From contig CAIKHZ010000164.1 of the NCBI GenBank assembly GCA_903827375.1, forward strand, positions 1-32,028: a DNA stretch of 32,028 bases, read 5' to 3'. Below, one piece after another: positions 18,915 to 26,849 of this stretch. The notes under the pieces are model-generated. The model was not told where the DNA came from. It did no database searches and was given only the letters and a program-made list of their open reading frames with translations. The stretch is from Akkermansiaceae bacterium. Lineage in GTDB: Bacteria; Verrucomicrobiota; Verrucomicrobiia; Verrucomicrobiales; Akkermansiaceae. Positions within the stretch are counted from its first letter, which is position 1. Every line of letters begins with the position of its first letter. The translations under genes were made by a program, and so were the position numbers.

Positions 18915-20630
18915 TCAATCGGCACCGCCGATATCCGACGAGGTGACTGATACCACCTCCTCGATGGTAGTCTCACCCTGCATCACCTTGTGCCAGCCGT
19001 AGCCGCGCATCGGGATGTAGCCATCACGCACGGATTGGGCCCGGACGTCGGTTGCTTGCGCGCTGTGAGCGATGAGGTCTTGCATCGGCGGGGTGAGCAA
19101 GACCATTTCGTAAATGGCGAGCCGCCCCGCGAAGCCGGTGCCGCGGCATTGGTCGCAGCCGCAGGGCGAGTAGGCTTGGCCGGTGATCTCCATTGGCATG
19201 CCCAGTTCGCGGCGGTCCTCATCGGACACCGCACGGGGAACCTTGCAGGCCGGGCACAAGCGGCGCACCAAACGCTGGGCAAGGAAGGCCCGCACGGCCG
19301 CAGATACCAAGAACGGCTCGACGCCCATATCAATCAAACGGCTGATGCCGCCGAGGGCGTCATTGGTATGGAGGGTAGAAAAAACGAGGTGACCCGTGAG
19401 TGAGGCGCGAATGGCAATTTCGGCGGTTTCCAAGTCGCGAATTTCCCCGATCATCACGATATTCGGGTCGGCGCGAAGGATGGAACGCAAGGCCGTGGCA
19501 AAAGTAAGCCCGATCTCACTTTTCACCGCAATCTGCATCACACCAGTAAGCTTGTTTTCCACCGGATCCTCAACAGTGACGATGCGCTGCTCCGGGTGGT
19601 TCACCTCGCTAAGAAAGGAATAGAGGCTGGTGCTCTTGCCCGAACCGGTGGGGCCGGTGATCAGAATGATGCCGTTGGGCAAGTGCAACAAGGCCTCGAT
19701 CTTGCGCCGGATGTACGGCTCCATCCGCAGCTTGTCGAGGTTGAAGCGCTCCTGGTTGAGGAGTCGCAGCGACACACTCTCGCCCTCAACCGTTGGGACG
19801 GTGGCGACACGAACGTCGATGGTTTGGCCTTCAAACTGGAGGTTAATGCGGCCGTCCTGAGGCACGCGGCGCTCGGCGATGTCAAGGTGGGCCATGATTT
19901 TAAGGCGGGCAATGACCGAACTTTGCAGGGCCTTGATATTTTCCGGAACGGCAATCTCCAGCAGGCGACCGTCGATCCGGTAGCGGATGCGCAGGTTCGT
20001 ACTCAGTGGCTCAACGTGAATGTCAGTGGCCCGCTGATCGAGCGCCTCGCGGATAATCTGGTTAACGAACTTGACCACGCTGGCCTCTTCGTCGTCGTCT
20101 TGGTCGATGATATTGGCTTGGTCTTCGCCGCCTTCGATGTGGTCGTAGTCAAAGTCCCGGCCCTCAAGGATTTGCTCGAACGTATCGGCCCCCACCCCGT
20201 AGAGACGGCGTAGCGCCTCGTGCAGACGCTTCCGCGAGGCCATGCACCAGTCAATGGGCAAAGCGAGTTCCTGCGCGGCGGCTTGGCGGGCAATCAGATT
20301 GAAGGGGTCAAAGGTGGCCAGCTTCAGGCGGCGTTGGTCGCCCTCGCCCTCGATGGCCACCGGCAGCAAGCGGTGGCGCAGGGCGATGCGCGGCCCGCAG
20401 GCCTCGCGCAAGGGCAGTGGCACCTCGGCAATCGGAATACTCGCCAGCCACTCCAAATGAAGCGCCCCGGCCAATTCCCGCAGGTAATTCTCCTCGTTGA
20501 CCAAGCCGGAGTCGAGCACGTCATCGATGGGAGAACGTTGGCGTTGGGCCGCGCCCCGCAGAACTTCGGCGAGTGCGGGCAAATCCTCGCAACCAGTGCG
20601 ACGGGCGGGTTCAATCAAAAGCTGGCTCAT
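18915..20630 (-). CDS. Assembly ATPase of type II secretion / type IV pili (GspE/PilB family)
   Basis: A 571-residue hexameric ATPase. An N-terminal MshE-like domain occupies about 1-150. The catalytic core has Walker A GPTGSGKST (about 326-334, K332), an Asp box near EQRIVTVEDPVE, Walker B with IVMIGEIRD (about 390-398) and a His box with GHLVFSTLHTND. A zinc-binding four-cysteine module follows: CPAC, then CGCDQC. It powers pseudopilin polymerisation at the inner membrane and works with the adjacent platform protein. An acidic stretch with IIDQDDDEEASVVKFVNQII links the two halves. Pilins and secretin are not in the window. The ATG at 20630 gives a family-typical N-terminus. Confidence 0.95.
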   Translation of the reverse strand: MSQLLIEPARRTGCEDLPALAEVLRGAAQRQRSPIDDVLDSGLVNEENYLRELAGALHLEWLASIPIAEVPLPLREACGPRIALRHRLLPVAIEGEGDQRRLKLATFDPFNLIARQAAAQELALPIDWCMASRKRLHEALRRLYGVGADTFEQILEGRDFDYDHIEGGEDQANIIDQDDDEEASVVKFVNQIIREALDQRATDIHVEPLSTNLRIRYRIDGRLLEIAVPENIKALQSSVIARLKIMAHLDIAERRVPQDGRINLQFEGQTIDVRVATVPTVEGESVSLRLLNQERFNLDKLRMEPYIRRKIEALLHLPNGIILITGPTGSGKSTSLYSFLSEVNHPEQRIVTVEDPVENKLTGVMQIAVKSEIGLTFATALRSILRADPNIVMIGEIRDLETAEIAIRASLTGHLVFSTLHTNDALGGISRLIDMGVEPFLVSAAVRAFLAQRLVRRLCPACKVPRAVSDEDRRELGMPMEITGQAYSPCGCDQCRGTGFAGRLAIYEMVLLTPPMQDLIAHSAQATDVRAQSVRDGYIPMRGYGWHKVMQGETTIEEVVSVTSSDIGGAD

Positions 20631-21190
20631 GCGGGGACGTCTTGTGGCCTAAAAACCCGCCGGACGCAATCTTGTCTCTTCAAAATCCGAATTTCTCATG
20701 TCACCGGGCATCTGCCGCCCCCGTGGAGGCCGGAATTCAGGACTCCTTGGCTGTGGAGTCGGGAGCGAGGTGGCCCCTGATTCATCGAGCAGCTTAGACA
20801 AAAATGATTATACATTCGCGGGTCACGGCTCGCTTGGCTATCAGTTCGCTGCCGGGCATTTCGTTATAGCAACCTACGAACATCGGCCTGGTCGGCTTCG
20901 TGATGGATGCCAACTTCAGGTTCTAGTATCTAACAGCATGCCAAACTATTCGCGTCTATGCCTCCCCGGTCATTCAGGGGAGGCGTTTTTTGCACAAGAT
21001 TTCCGCCGTGCGAGGGGTGCTGCGGGGGGGGATGCGAAATTTCAAAAAATATCTTGCTATTGGTCAAGCAAGCGCCACCCTGCGGGTCGATTGGACGCCG
21101 TTTGGCTGTGCATTCGCGCTTTATTTAATCTGTGACGCTGCGGTCAAAGGAAGTGTGGACAAGAAATAGCGTTATTTAGAACTGAAAACA
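20631..21190. other. Gene-free divergent region of 560 bp, possible small-RNA locus or long leader
   Basis: It separates gspE/pilB (minus) from the RRM gene (plus). No frame has a recognisable product. A strong plus-strand terminator (20960-20991) stands in the middle, with no gene before it on that strand. Bases upstream of the terminator could be a small RNA or an attenuated leader of the RRM gene. TTATAC/TATACA around 20808-20815 could be a -10 box, without a good -35. No known RNA family was recognised. Confidence 0.4.
20960..20991 (+). terminator. Intrinsic terminator without an upstream gene
   Basis: GCCTCCCC (20960-20967) pairs perfectly with GGGGAGGC (20977-20984) around a nine-base loop, followed by GTTTTTT. 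This is a textbook Rho-independent terminator for plus-strand transcription. No plus-strand gene ends before it. Confidence 0.85.
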
Positions 21191-21637
21191 ATGGACATCT
21201 ACGTGGGCAATCTGCCCTACACTGCTACTGAAGGGGACGTGACAGGTCTCTTTGCCGCTTTTGGACCGGTCGAACGGGTCAAAATCATCACCGACCGTGA
21301 AACCGGGCAATCCAAGGGATTTGCTTTTGTGACTCTCGGCGACCAAACCCAGTTGAATGCGGCCATCGAAGCCCTCAACGATTACGATTACAATGGACGT
21401 CCACTCCGCGTGAACGCCTCCGAACCTAAGGAAGCCCGGCCCGGTGGCGGTGGCGGCTACGGCGGCGGCGGCGGTGGCGGCGGCGGCGGCTACAGAGGTG
21501 GCAGTGGCGGCGGTGGTGGCGGCGGCGGCTACAAAGGTGGCGGCGGCGGCGGCGGCTACAAAGGTGGCGGCGGTGGCGGCGGCGGCGGCTATAAAGGCGG
21601 CGGCGGCGGTGGCCACAAAGGTGGCGGCGGCTGGTAA
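21191..21637 (+). CDS. Glycine-rich RNA-binding protein with one RRM domain
   Basis: A 148-residue protein. The RRM domain covers residues 1-78, with RNP2 IYVGNLPY (3-10) and RNP1 KGFAFVTL (42-49). Residues about 85-148 are almost entirely Gly with Tyr and Lys in GGGGYKGG-type repeats. Bacterial proteins of this build (well known in cyanobacteria) bind RNA and are often cold-induced. The Gly repeats are encoded by a GGC/GGT-rich tract that can slip during replication. A strong terminator follows 32 bases after the stop. The long upstream region with an orphan terminator may be regulatory, which would suit a cold-responsive gene; this is inference. Confidence 0.93.
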   Translation: MDIYVGNLPYTATEGDVTGLFAAFGPVERVKIITDRETGQSKGFAFVTLGDQTQLNAAIEALNDYDYNGRPLRVNASEPKEARPGGGGGYGGGGGGGGGGYRGGSGGGGGGGGYKGGGGGGGYKGGGGGGGGGYKGGGGGGHKGGGGW

Positions 21638-21668
21638 GCTCAAGTCATCCGAATCGATTTAACTGAAC

Positions 21669-21703
21669 GCCCGGTTTGCTTCACAAAGCAGCCGGGTGTT
21701 TTT
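21669..21703 (+). terminator. Intrinsic terminator of the RRM gene
   Basis: CCCGG (21670-21674) pairs with CCGGG (21692-21696), and TGCTT with AAGCA inside. A TGTTTTT tract follows (21697-21703). It lies between the RRM gene and metY, so metY probably has its own promoter. Confidence 0.8.
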
Positions 21704-21816
21704 GTGTCAAGAATTCACGCTTGTGCTGGTCTCGGGATGAGTTTATGTCCTGTGCGGAACGCGTCATTTGTCCAGCAGCAGCAGCCCCTTCATCCTACCC
21801 CCCCCCAGCCAGCCCC

Positions 21817-23100
21817 ATGTCCCACAGACTCGAAACCATAGCACTGCACGGCGGATACCCGGGCGATCCGAGTTCCCGCGCCGCAGCAGTGCCGTTGTAT
21901 CGGACCAGCTCGTTCGTCTTTGATAGCACCGAGCAGGCCGCCAACCTCTTCGCACTGCGCGAGCTCGGCAACATCTACACCCGCATCACCAATCCCACCA
22001 CCGAGGTGCTCGAGAAACGTGTCGCCCTACTCGAAGGGGCTCCCGAACTCGGCGGACTCGGCGTGGCCTCAGGCACCAGCGCGGTTTTTTATGCGATCAT
22101 CAATCTGGCCAAGGTCGGCGACAACATCGTCTCCGCGCGCAACCTCTACGGTGGCACCTACACCCAGTTTAAAGATATTCTGCCGGACCTTGGTATCGAG
22201 GTGCGCTTCGTCGATTCTAACAATCCCGAAAATTTTGCCAATGCCATCGACTCAAACACCCGTGCCCTGTTCACAGAAACGGTGTCCAATCCCGCCCTCG
22301 AAGTGGCCGATTTGGAAAAAATCGCAGCCATCGCTCATGCCCACGGCCTGCCGCTGGTGGTGGATGCCACCTTTTCGACCCCTTATCTGACGCGCCCGAT
22401 CGCCTTCGGAGCCGACATTGTCGTGCATTCGCTCACCAAATGGTTCGGGGGCCACGGGGCAGGCATCGGCGGCATCATCGTTGATAGCGGCAAGTTCAAC
22501 TGGGCGGCCGGCAAGCATCCGCTCTACGACCAACCGGACAACGGTTACCACGGCATGCGCTGGGGGCACGATCTGCCTGCGGCACTGGCCCCGTTGGCCT
22601 TCATTTTACGAGCTCGCACCGTGCCCCTCCGCAACCTTGGTGCGGCGATCTCACCGGACAATTCGTGGTTCCTGCTGCAAGGCATTGAGACGCTTGGGCT
22701 GCGCATGGAGCGGCACACTCAGAACTCCCTTGCTGTCGCCAAGCACCTCAAGAATCACCCGAAGGTTTCCTGGGTGCGCTACCCAGGTCTGCCCGACGAT
22801 TCCCAGTTCGCCCTCAACCAAAAATACCTCAACGGCAAAGGGGGCGGCATGGTCGTCTTCGGAATTCAAGGCGGCATGGAGGCCGGTAAAAAATTCATCG
22901 AAAGCCTGCGCATCTTCAAGCACCTCGCCAACGTCGGCGACGCCAAGAGCTTGGCCATTCATAGTGCATCCACGACCCATTCCCAGCTCAATGAAGCCCA
23001 GCAACACGCCGCTGGCATCACCCCCGATCTTATCCGGCTCTCCGTTGGCATTGAACACGTCGACGACATCCTCGAAGATATCGACCAGGCCCTAGGATAA
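21817..23100 (+). CDS. metY: O-acetylhomocysteine sulfhydrylase / Cys-Met metabolism PLP enzyme
   Basis: A 427-residue PLP enzyme of the Cys/Met metabolism family. The cofactor lysine is about K208 in VHSLTKWFGGHG. Other family signs are YTRITNPTTEVLEKRVALLEG, VASGTSAVFYAI, ARNLYGGTYTQF and VDATFSTPYL. Length and the C-terminal HSASTTHSQL fit O-acetylhomocysteine aminocarboxypropyltransferase, which makes homocysteine from sulfide for methionine synthesis. The ATG at 21817 (MSHRLETIALHGGYPGDP) begins the family similarity; the frame runs upstream to 21676 without similarity. No SAM riboswitch was recognised in the 110 bases before the start. It ends convergently with the DeoR gene. Confidence 0.94.
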   Translation: MSHRLETIALHGGYPGDPSSRAAAVPLYRTSSFVFDSTEQAANLFALRELGNIYTRITNPTTEVLEKRVALLEGAPELGGLGVASGTSAVFYAIINLAKVGDNIVSARNLYGGTYTQFKDILPDLGIEVRFVDSNNPENFANAIDSNTRALFTETVSNPALEVADLEKIAAIAHAHGLPLVVDATFSTPYLTRPIAFGADIVVHSLTKWFGGHGAGIGGIIVDSGKFNWAAGKHPLYDQPDNGYHGMRWGHDLPAALAPLAFILRARTVPLRNLGAAISPDNSWFLLQGIETLGLRMERHTQNSLAVAKHLKNHPKVSWVRYPGLPDDSQFALNQKYLNGKGGGMVVFGIQGGMEAGKKFIESLRIFKHLANVGDAKSLAIHSASTTHSQLNEAQQHAAGITPDLIRLSVGIEHVDDILEDIDQALG

Positions 23101-23256
23101 TCCATGCAGCGCTGAGCATGCCGCGTGAGCATTGTTGCTCCCAATGCATCCCGGGCCTGATTCGCAACCCCGAGGCCCTCAGACCGTCCTGCTCAAGTCC
23201 AAAATTCCAATAGTTGACCTCGCTTTTGACAAATGAGCGAGCAAGTAGTGGCAAAG

Positions 23257-24018
23257 TCAGTCCCCGATCCGCACTTCCACGCCTTTGGCTTCAAGCGCCT
23301 CGGTGAACCCGGGATCCGCTGCTGCATCGGTGATCAAACAACTTAAGTCACTCACTTCGCCGAAGAAAAACGCCGACTTCTGGCCGAGCTTGGAGGCGTC
23401 GGCGAGCATCACTACGTCTTCGGCACTGGCAATAACGCGTTCCTTGAAGGCCGCCTGTAGAGAGTTGCGCTCGCTCACCCCGCGGTCGAGATGCAGACCG
23501 TTGCCAGAAAAAAACATCCGGTGAATGTTGTAGCGCTTCAGCGAGTTCTCTGCAATCAGGCCGATGAATGATCGCGAGCGGGTGTCAAATACCCCGCCGG
23601 TACAGATGAGGTCCAAATTCGGCCGATCCGCCAAGGCCGTGACCACATTCAGCGCGTTGGTTAGAACCGTCAGCGGCACCTCCGGTAAAAACTCGGTGAG
23701 AGTGAGCACCGTAGAGCTGGCATCTAGGAAAATCGTCTCGTTGGCTTGAATGCGGCTCGCCGCCAGCCGCGCGATCGCGAGTTTCTCGTCGCGCCGGATG
23801 GCTTGCCGCTCCGTGAACGGTTGCTCTTCCCTGATCCGCTCGGGACGGCTTGCCCCACCGTGAATTCGTATGAGCTCTCCACGCTTCTCTAACACCTCAA
23901 AATCCTTGCGCACCGTCTCGTCCGTCACCCCAAGCAGCCCCGCTATGTCTGTGGTACGCAGCGAACCCGCCCCGCTGAGTCGGTCCAAAATCCGCCGTTG
24001 TCGATCAATCGCTAGCAT
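23257..24018 (-). CDS. DeoR/GlpR-family transcriptional regulator of the microcompartment operon
   Basis: A 253-residue regulator. The N-terminal winged HTH covers about 1-57 (RQRRILDRLSGAGSLRTTDIAGLLGVTDETVRKDFEVLEKRG-type residues, wing RIHGGAS). The C-terminal sugar-phosphate-sensing domain has DASSTVLTL and KSAFFFGEVSDL. Family members usually repress sugar catabolic operons and are released by phosphorylated sugar intermediates. It is transcribed away from pduL across an 85-bp gap, which strongly suggests it controls the microcompartment genes and itself. A DeoR-family gene beside this kind of locus is usual in planctomycetes and verrucomicrobia. The inducer, possibly fuculose- or rhamnulose-1-phosphate, is inferred. 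Confidence 0.93.
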   Translation of the reverse strand: MLAIDRQRRILDRLSGAGSLRTTDIAGLLGVTDETVRKDFEVLEKRGELIRIHGGASRPERIREEQPFTERQAIRRDEKLAIARLAASRIQANETIFLDASSTVLTLTEFLPEVPLTVLTNALNVVTALADRPNLDLICTGGVFDTRSRSFIGLIAENSLKRYNIHRMFFSGNGLHLDRGVSERNSLQAAFKERVIASAEDVVMLADASKLGQKSAFFFGEVSDLSCLITDAAADPGFTEALEAKGVEVRIGD

Positions 24019-24042
24019 AAATTACGGTTTTTTCTGTGTTTT

Positions 24043-24093
24043 TTTGGGATTCTTTGGGTTTTCGCTTGACGGGTCAAGAAAATACCGTACAAA
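24043..24093. promoter_or_regulatory. Divergent deoR / pduL promoters with overlapping -35 boxes in a palindrome
   Basis: CTTGACGGGTCAAG (24065-24078) is a palindrome with a two-base centre. Rightward, TTGACG (24066-24071) is followed after 16 bases by TACAAA (24088-24093). Leftward, TTGACC (24077-24072) is followed after 17 bases by AAGAAT (24054-24049). Both -35 boxes therefore lie inside the palindrome. Two direct repeats, TTTGGGATT (24043-24051) and TTTGGGTTT (24053-24061), lie one helical turn apart and are another candidate DeoR operator. Confidence 0.55.
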
Positions 24094-24103
24094 TCCAACC
24101 CCG

Positions 24104-24778
24104 ATGGCTCCACCAACCCACCCGACCCCGCCCAGAGGGCTTGTCGAACGCCTTGTTCGCGAGCAGGTCTATGCCCGCCTTGGACTGCCGCTGCCTGCGG
24201 CGGCACCCAACGCGCTGCTGGTGAATATTTCCGCCCGTCATTGCCACCTCACCCAGGCGGCAGTGGAAGCGTTGTTCGGCCCCGGCCACCAACTCACTCC
24301 GATGAAAGGGCTCTATCAGGAAGGCCAGTACGCCGCCAAGGAAGCCGTCACCCTGATCGGCCCGCGCAGCCGGGTCATATCCAACCTGCGCATTCTCGGC
24401 CCCTGCCGGACTCTCAACCAAGTTGAACTCGCCTACACGGATGCGATTGCGCTGGGCTTCGACATTCCGGTGCGCATGTCCGGCGACATCCCCGGCACGC
24501 CGGGCTGCATGCTAATGGGGCCTCACGGCTACTTCCAGCTTGACGAGGGAGTGATCCGCGCCCAACCGCACGTCCACATGTGCCCGGCGGATGCCGCCCA
24601 CTACCAGGTGAAGCACCTTGATGTGATGAAACTCAAGATCCACGGCCCGCTAGGAATGACCTTTGACAAGCTCGTTGTGCGCGTCGATCCATCATTCAAA
24701 CTCGAAGTCCACATCGATACCGACGAAGGCAACGCCTGCGGCCTTAAGCCGGACACCTTCTGTGAACTGCTCCGCTAA
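24104..24778 (+). CDS. pduL: Phosphate acyltransferase PduL (microcompartment phosphotransacylase)
   Basis: A 224-residue PduL, which converts acyl-CoA and phosphate to acyl-phosphate and recycles CoA inside the shell. Metal-site residues known for the family are in place: H46 and H48 in SARHCHL, E80 in GQYAAKEAVTLIGP, H156 and H158 in QPHVHM, H203 in LEVHIDTDE; the active-site Arg is probably R102 in LGPCR. The usual RHIHM is PHVHM here. Residues about 11-27 (GLVERLVREQVYARL) could be an amphipathic encapsulation helix. It opens the operon; the predicted transcript starts only about 3-6 bases before the ATG, so the mRNA may be nearly leaderless, which fits the lack of a Shine-Dalgarno. Confidence 0.95.
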   Translation: MAPPTHPTPPRGLVERLVREQVYARLGLPLPAAAPNALLVNISARHCHLTQAAVEALFGPGHQLTPMKGLYQEGQYAAKEAVTLIGPRSRVISNLRILGPCRTLNQVELAYTDAIALGFDIPVRMSGDIPGTPGCMLMGPHGYFQLDEGVIRAQPHVHMCPADAAHYQVKHLDVMKLKIHGPLGMTFDKLVVRVDPSFKLEVHIDTDEGNACGLKPDTFCELLR

Positions 24779-24932
24779 GGACCAAGTTTACCACAAGCAA
24801 AGCCCTAAATCCTCAACCAAGAACTAGCATCCAGTCCCTCATACTCTTGGCTTAGAATATCATCCTTAAGATGGATGGCTTTCCCTTCCTCCCCTCTCCA
24901 ACTCCATTCCAACCATTACAACCACCACCACC

Positions 24933-25205
24933 ATGAGCACTGCACTCGGCATGATCGAAACCAAAGGCTACGTCGGTAGCGTCGAAGCCACCGACGCGAT
25001 GGCCAAAGCCGCCAACGTCCAACTCGTCAGTCAAATCCAAATCGGCGGCGGCTTCATCACCGTCATCGTCAAAGGCGACGTCGGCAGCGTCAAAGCCGCT
25101 GTGGACGCCGGCGCGGACGCCGCCGGCCGGGTCGGCGAGCTCGTCGCATCTCACGTCATTGCCCGCCCACATGCGGAACTCCTCAGTCAGTTCGGCCTTG
25201 CCTGA
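24933..25205 (+). CDS. BMC-H microcompartment shell protein 1
   Basis: A 90-residue single-domain (BMC-H) protein that forms hexameric tiles of the shell. It begins [20 protein letters not shown] and has the [18 protein letters not shown] helix and HVIARPH edge motif. The pore loop is QIGGGFIT, while the two paralogues have GSG, so its pore may differ. The leader before the ATG is A/C-rich (CCACCACCACC) without a Shine-Dalgarno. It starts 154 bases after pduL, and a TAGAAT at 24853-24858 is a weak internal -10 candidate. Confidence 0.97.
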   Translation: MSTALGMIETKGYVGSVEATDAMAKAANVQLVSQIQIGGGFITVIVKGDVGSVKAAVDAGADAAGRVGELVASHVIARPHAELLSQFGLA

Positions 25206-25246
25206 GCCGGGCGCCACCCCAATCTAACATACAACAGCATACCATC

Positions 25247-25525
25247 ATGGCCAAACAAGCAATCGGCATTATCGAAACCAAAGGTTTCATCGCCCTCATC
25301 GAAGCCTCCGACGCTGCTCTCAAGGCGGCCGACATCAAAATGAGCGGCTGGGACAAGATCGGCTCGGGTCTGGTCACCGGCTTTTTCACTGGCGACGTCG
25401 CCGCAGTCAAGGCTGGCCTCGATGCCGCCGCCGCCGCCGCCTCCAAACTCGGCACCGTCACTTCGGTGCAAGTCATTCCGCGCCCCCACGACGATCTATC
25501 GAAACTCGGGCCCTGGATCGGCTGA
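25247..25525 (+). CDS. BMC-H microcompartment shell protein 2
   Basis: A 92-residue BMC-H protein, starting AKQAIGIIETKGFIALIEAS. The pore loop is KIGSGLVT, followed by GDVAAVKAGLDAAAAAASKLG and VIPRPHDDL. It forms hexamers of the shell facets. It is 41 bases after shell protein 1 and clearly a paralogue of it. The short C-terminus ends KLGPWIG. Confidence 0.97.
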   Translation: MAKQAIGIIETKGFIALIEASDAALKAADIKMSGWDKIGSGLVTGFFTGDVAAVKAGLDAAAAAASKLGTVTSVQVIPRPHDDLSKLGPWIG

Positions 25526-25528
25526 TCC

Positions 25529-25622
25529 AAGTTATTGGTTATTTTGTTCTTAGGAAAGAAGCTCCGCCCGATACCCGCTCCTTCCTAACAATCCTCAACC
25601 AATAGCCTATAACCCACAACTG
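25529..25622. repeat. Inverted repeat with heptamer repeats between BMC-H 2 and the kinase gene
   Basis: Arms at about 25533-25557 and 25581-25606 are imperfectly complementary (shared core TATTGGTT and TTAGGAA). The left end is a minus-strand copy of two ATAACYN-type heptamers (25529-25542). The right end has three plus-strand heptamers (25602-25622) that stop three bases before the ATG of the kinase. In RNA this would be a long hairpin ahead of the kinase gene. Confidence 0.55.
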
Positions 25623-25625
25623 GCC

Positions 25626-26801
25626 ATGCTCATTCTCGTCGCCAACCTTGGCTCTACCTCTTTCAAGTACCGGCTCTTCCGCATGGATGCGTCCGGGGGC
25701 GAGGTTATAGCCAAAGGAGGCTACGAGCGCGTCACGGATTATGCCGAAGTGATTGATGAGACACTGGCCAGTTTGCAGCGGGACGGAATCATTGCCAGCG
25801 CCGAGGCGATCGATGCGGTGGGTTTCAAAACCGTGTTAGGAAAGAATTTGAGCGGGTGTGTGATGGCCGACCAAGCGGTCATCGATGCCCTCGACGGCTT
25901 CACTGCTGTGGCACCTGCGCACAATCCGCCGTACGCTGCAGGCATCCGCCAGTTTGCCAAATCCCTGCCAAAAGCCCGGCTTGTGGCCCTGTTCGAAACT
26001 GCGTTCTATCAATGGGCGACGGACGCTTCTGCTACCTACGCGGTACCGGCGAGTTGGCGCGACATTGGCATCCGGCGATATGGCTTCCATGGAGCCAGCC
26101 ACAAATTCATTGCTGAGCGCTCGGCGGAGTTATGTGGTCGGGAAGACGTTGCAGAAATCGCGCGCCGCCTCTATCTGGATGGACCACAATCCGTCACGGG
26201 CACTCCTCTGCGTGTGGTGTCCTGCCATCTCGGTGGTTCCAGCTCCGTCACCGGTATTCGCAATGGGGTGGCCATCGGCTCCAGCATGGGCTTTTCCCCC
26301 CAAAGCGGGTTGCCACAGAACAACCGCGTCGGTGAGCTGGATTCCGGAGCCATCCCCTATGCCATGCGCACCCTTGGCATCAGCTTGGACGAAGCCGAAC
26401 GCCAACTTACCAAGGAGTCCGGGTTGTTAGGATTGTCCGGGGTTTCCAACGATATGCGGGATCTCTATGTGGCTGCCGCTGCCGGCAACCCCGCCGCCCA
26501 ACTTGCGCTCGACACCTTGGTCCATTCGATCCGCCATTGGACTGGTGCCTTTCATTTTGAACTCGGAGGCCTCGACGCCCTCGTGTTCACCGCCGGCATT
26601 GGCGAAAACGGTGTAGCCATCCGAGCTGCCGTGTGTCGCGGCCTAGAACCCTTCGGCATCCATCTCGATGCGGCGAAAAACGCCGCCTGCGCTGCCACCG
26701 AGGCGCTCATCAGCACAGACACTTCCGCAGTGAAAATTCTGGTGATACCCGCCAACGAGGAACTTGTTCTCGCCCGCGAGGTGTTCCGCAAACTCTCCTG
26801 A
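25626..26801 (+). CDS. Acetate-kinase-family acyl kinase of the microcompartment operon
   Basis: A 391-residue ASKHA-fold kinase aligned over its full length with acetate kinase. It would turn acyl-phosphate and ADP into acid and ATP; after PduL the likely substrate is lactyl-phosphate. Conserved residues include N7 (VANLGSTSFK), H99 in APAHNPP, H155 in GFHGASHK, H201 in CHLGG, R234 in NNRVGELD and the NEEL near 378-381. Unlike typical acetate kinases, the HRVVHGG segment is FKTVLGK (R91 of the Methanosarcina enzyme becomes K68), FDTAFH is FETAFY (D148 becomes E124), and HLGNG is HLGGS. These changes suggest altered substrate use or reduced activity. It has no obvious encapsulation helix. The start is the first ATG, three bases after a heptamer repeat. 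Confidence 0.9.
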   Translation: MLILVANLGSTSFKYRLFRMDASGGEVIAKGGYERVTDYAEVIDETLASLQRDGIIASAEAIDAVGFKTVLGKNLSGCVMADQAVIDALDGFTAVAPAHNPPYAAGIRQFAKSLPKARLVALFETAFYQWATDASATYAVPASWRDIGIRRYGFHGASHKFIAERSAELCGREDVAEIARRLYLDGPQSVTGTPLRVVSCHLGGSSSVTGIRNGVAIGSSMGFSPQSGLPQNNRVGELDSGAIPYAMRTLGISLDEAERQLTKESGLLGLSGVSNDMRDLYVAAAAGNPAAQLALDTLVHSIRHWTGAFHFELGGLDALVFTAGIGENGVAIRAAVCRGLEPFGIHLDAAKNAACAATEALISTDTSAVKILVIPANEELVLAREVFRKLS

Positions 26802-26849
26802 ATCACTCGATCCCATCTCTAACCTAACCTCATCCAACCAAATACCACC

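Noticed and set aside
20698-21135. 145-residue plus-strand frame through the gspE-RRM gap
   Set aside because: It runs straight through a strong terminator, has no family similarity and has a low-complexity, arbitrary composition.
21704-21816. SAM riboswitch in front of metY
   Set aside because: No SAM-I-like core motif or terminator/anti-terminator pair is visible between the RRM terminator and the start codon.
23219-23241. Hairpin CTCGCT / AGCGAG after the DeoR gene as a terminator
   Set aside because: A long loop and no T tract on either side make it an unconvincing terminator.
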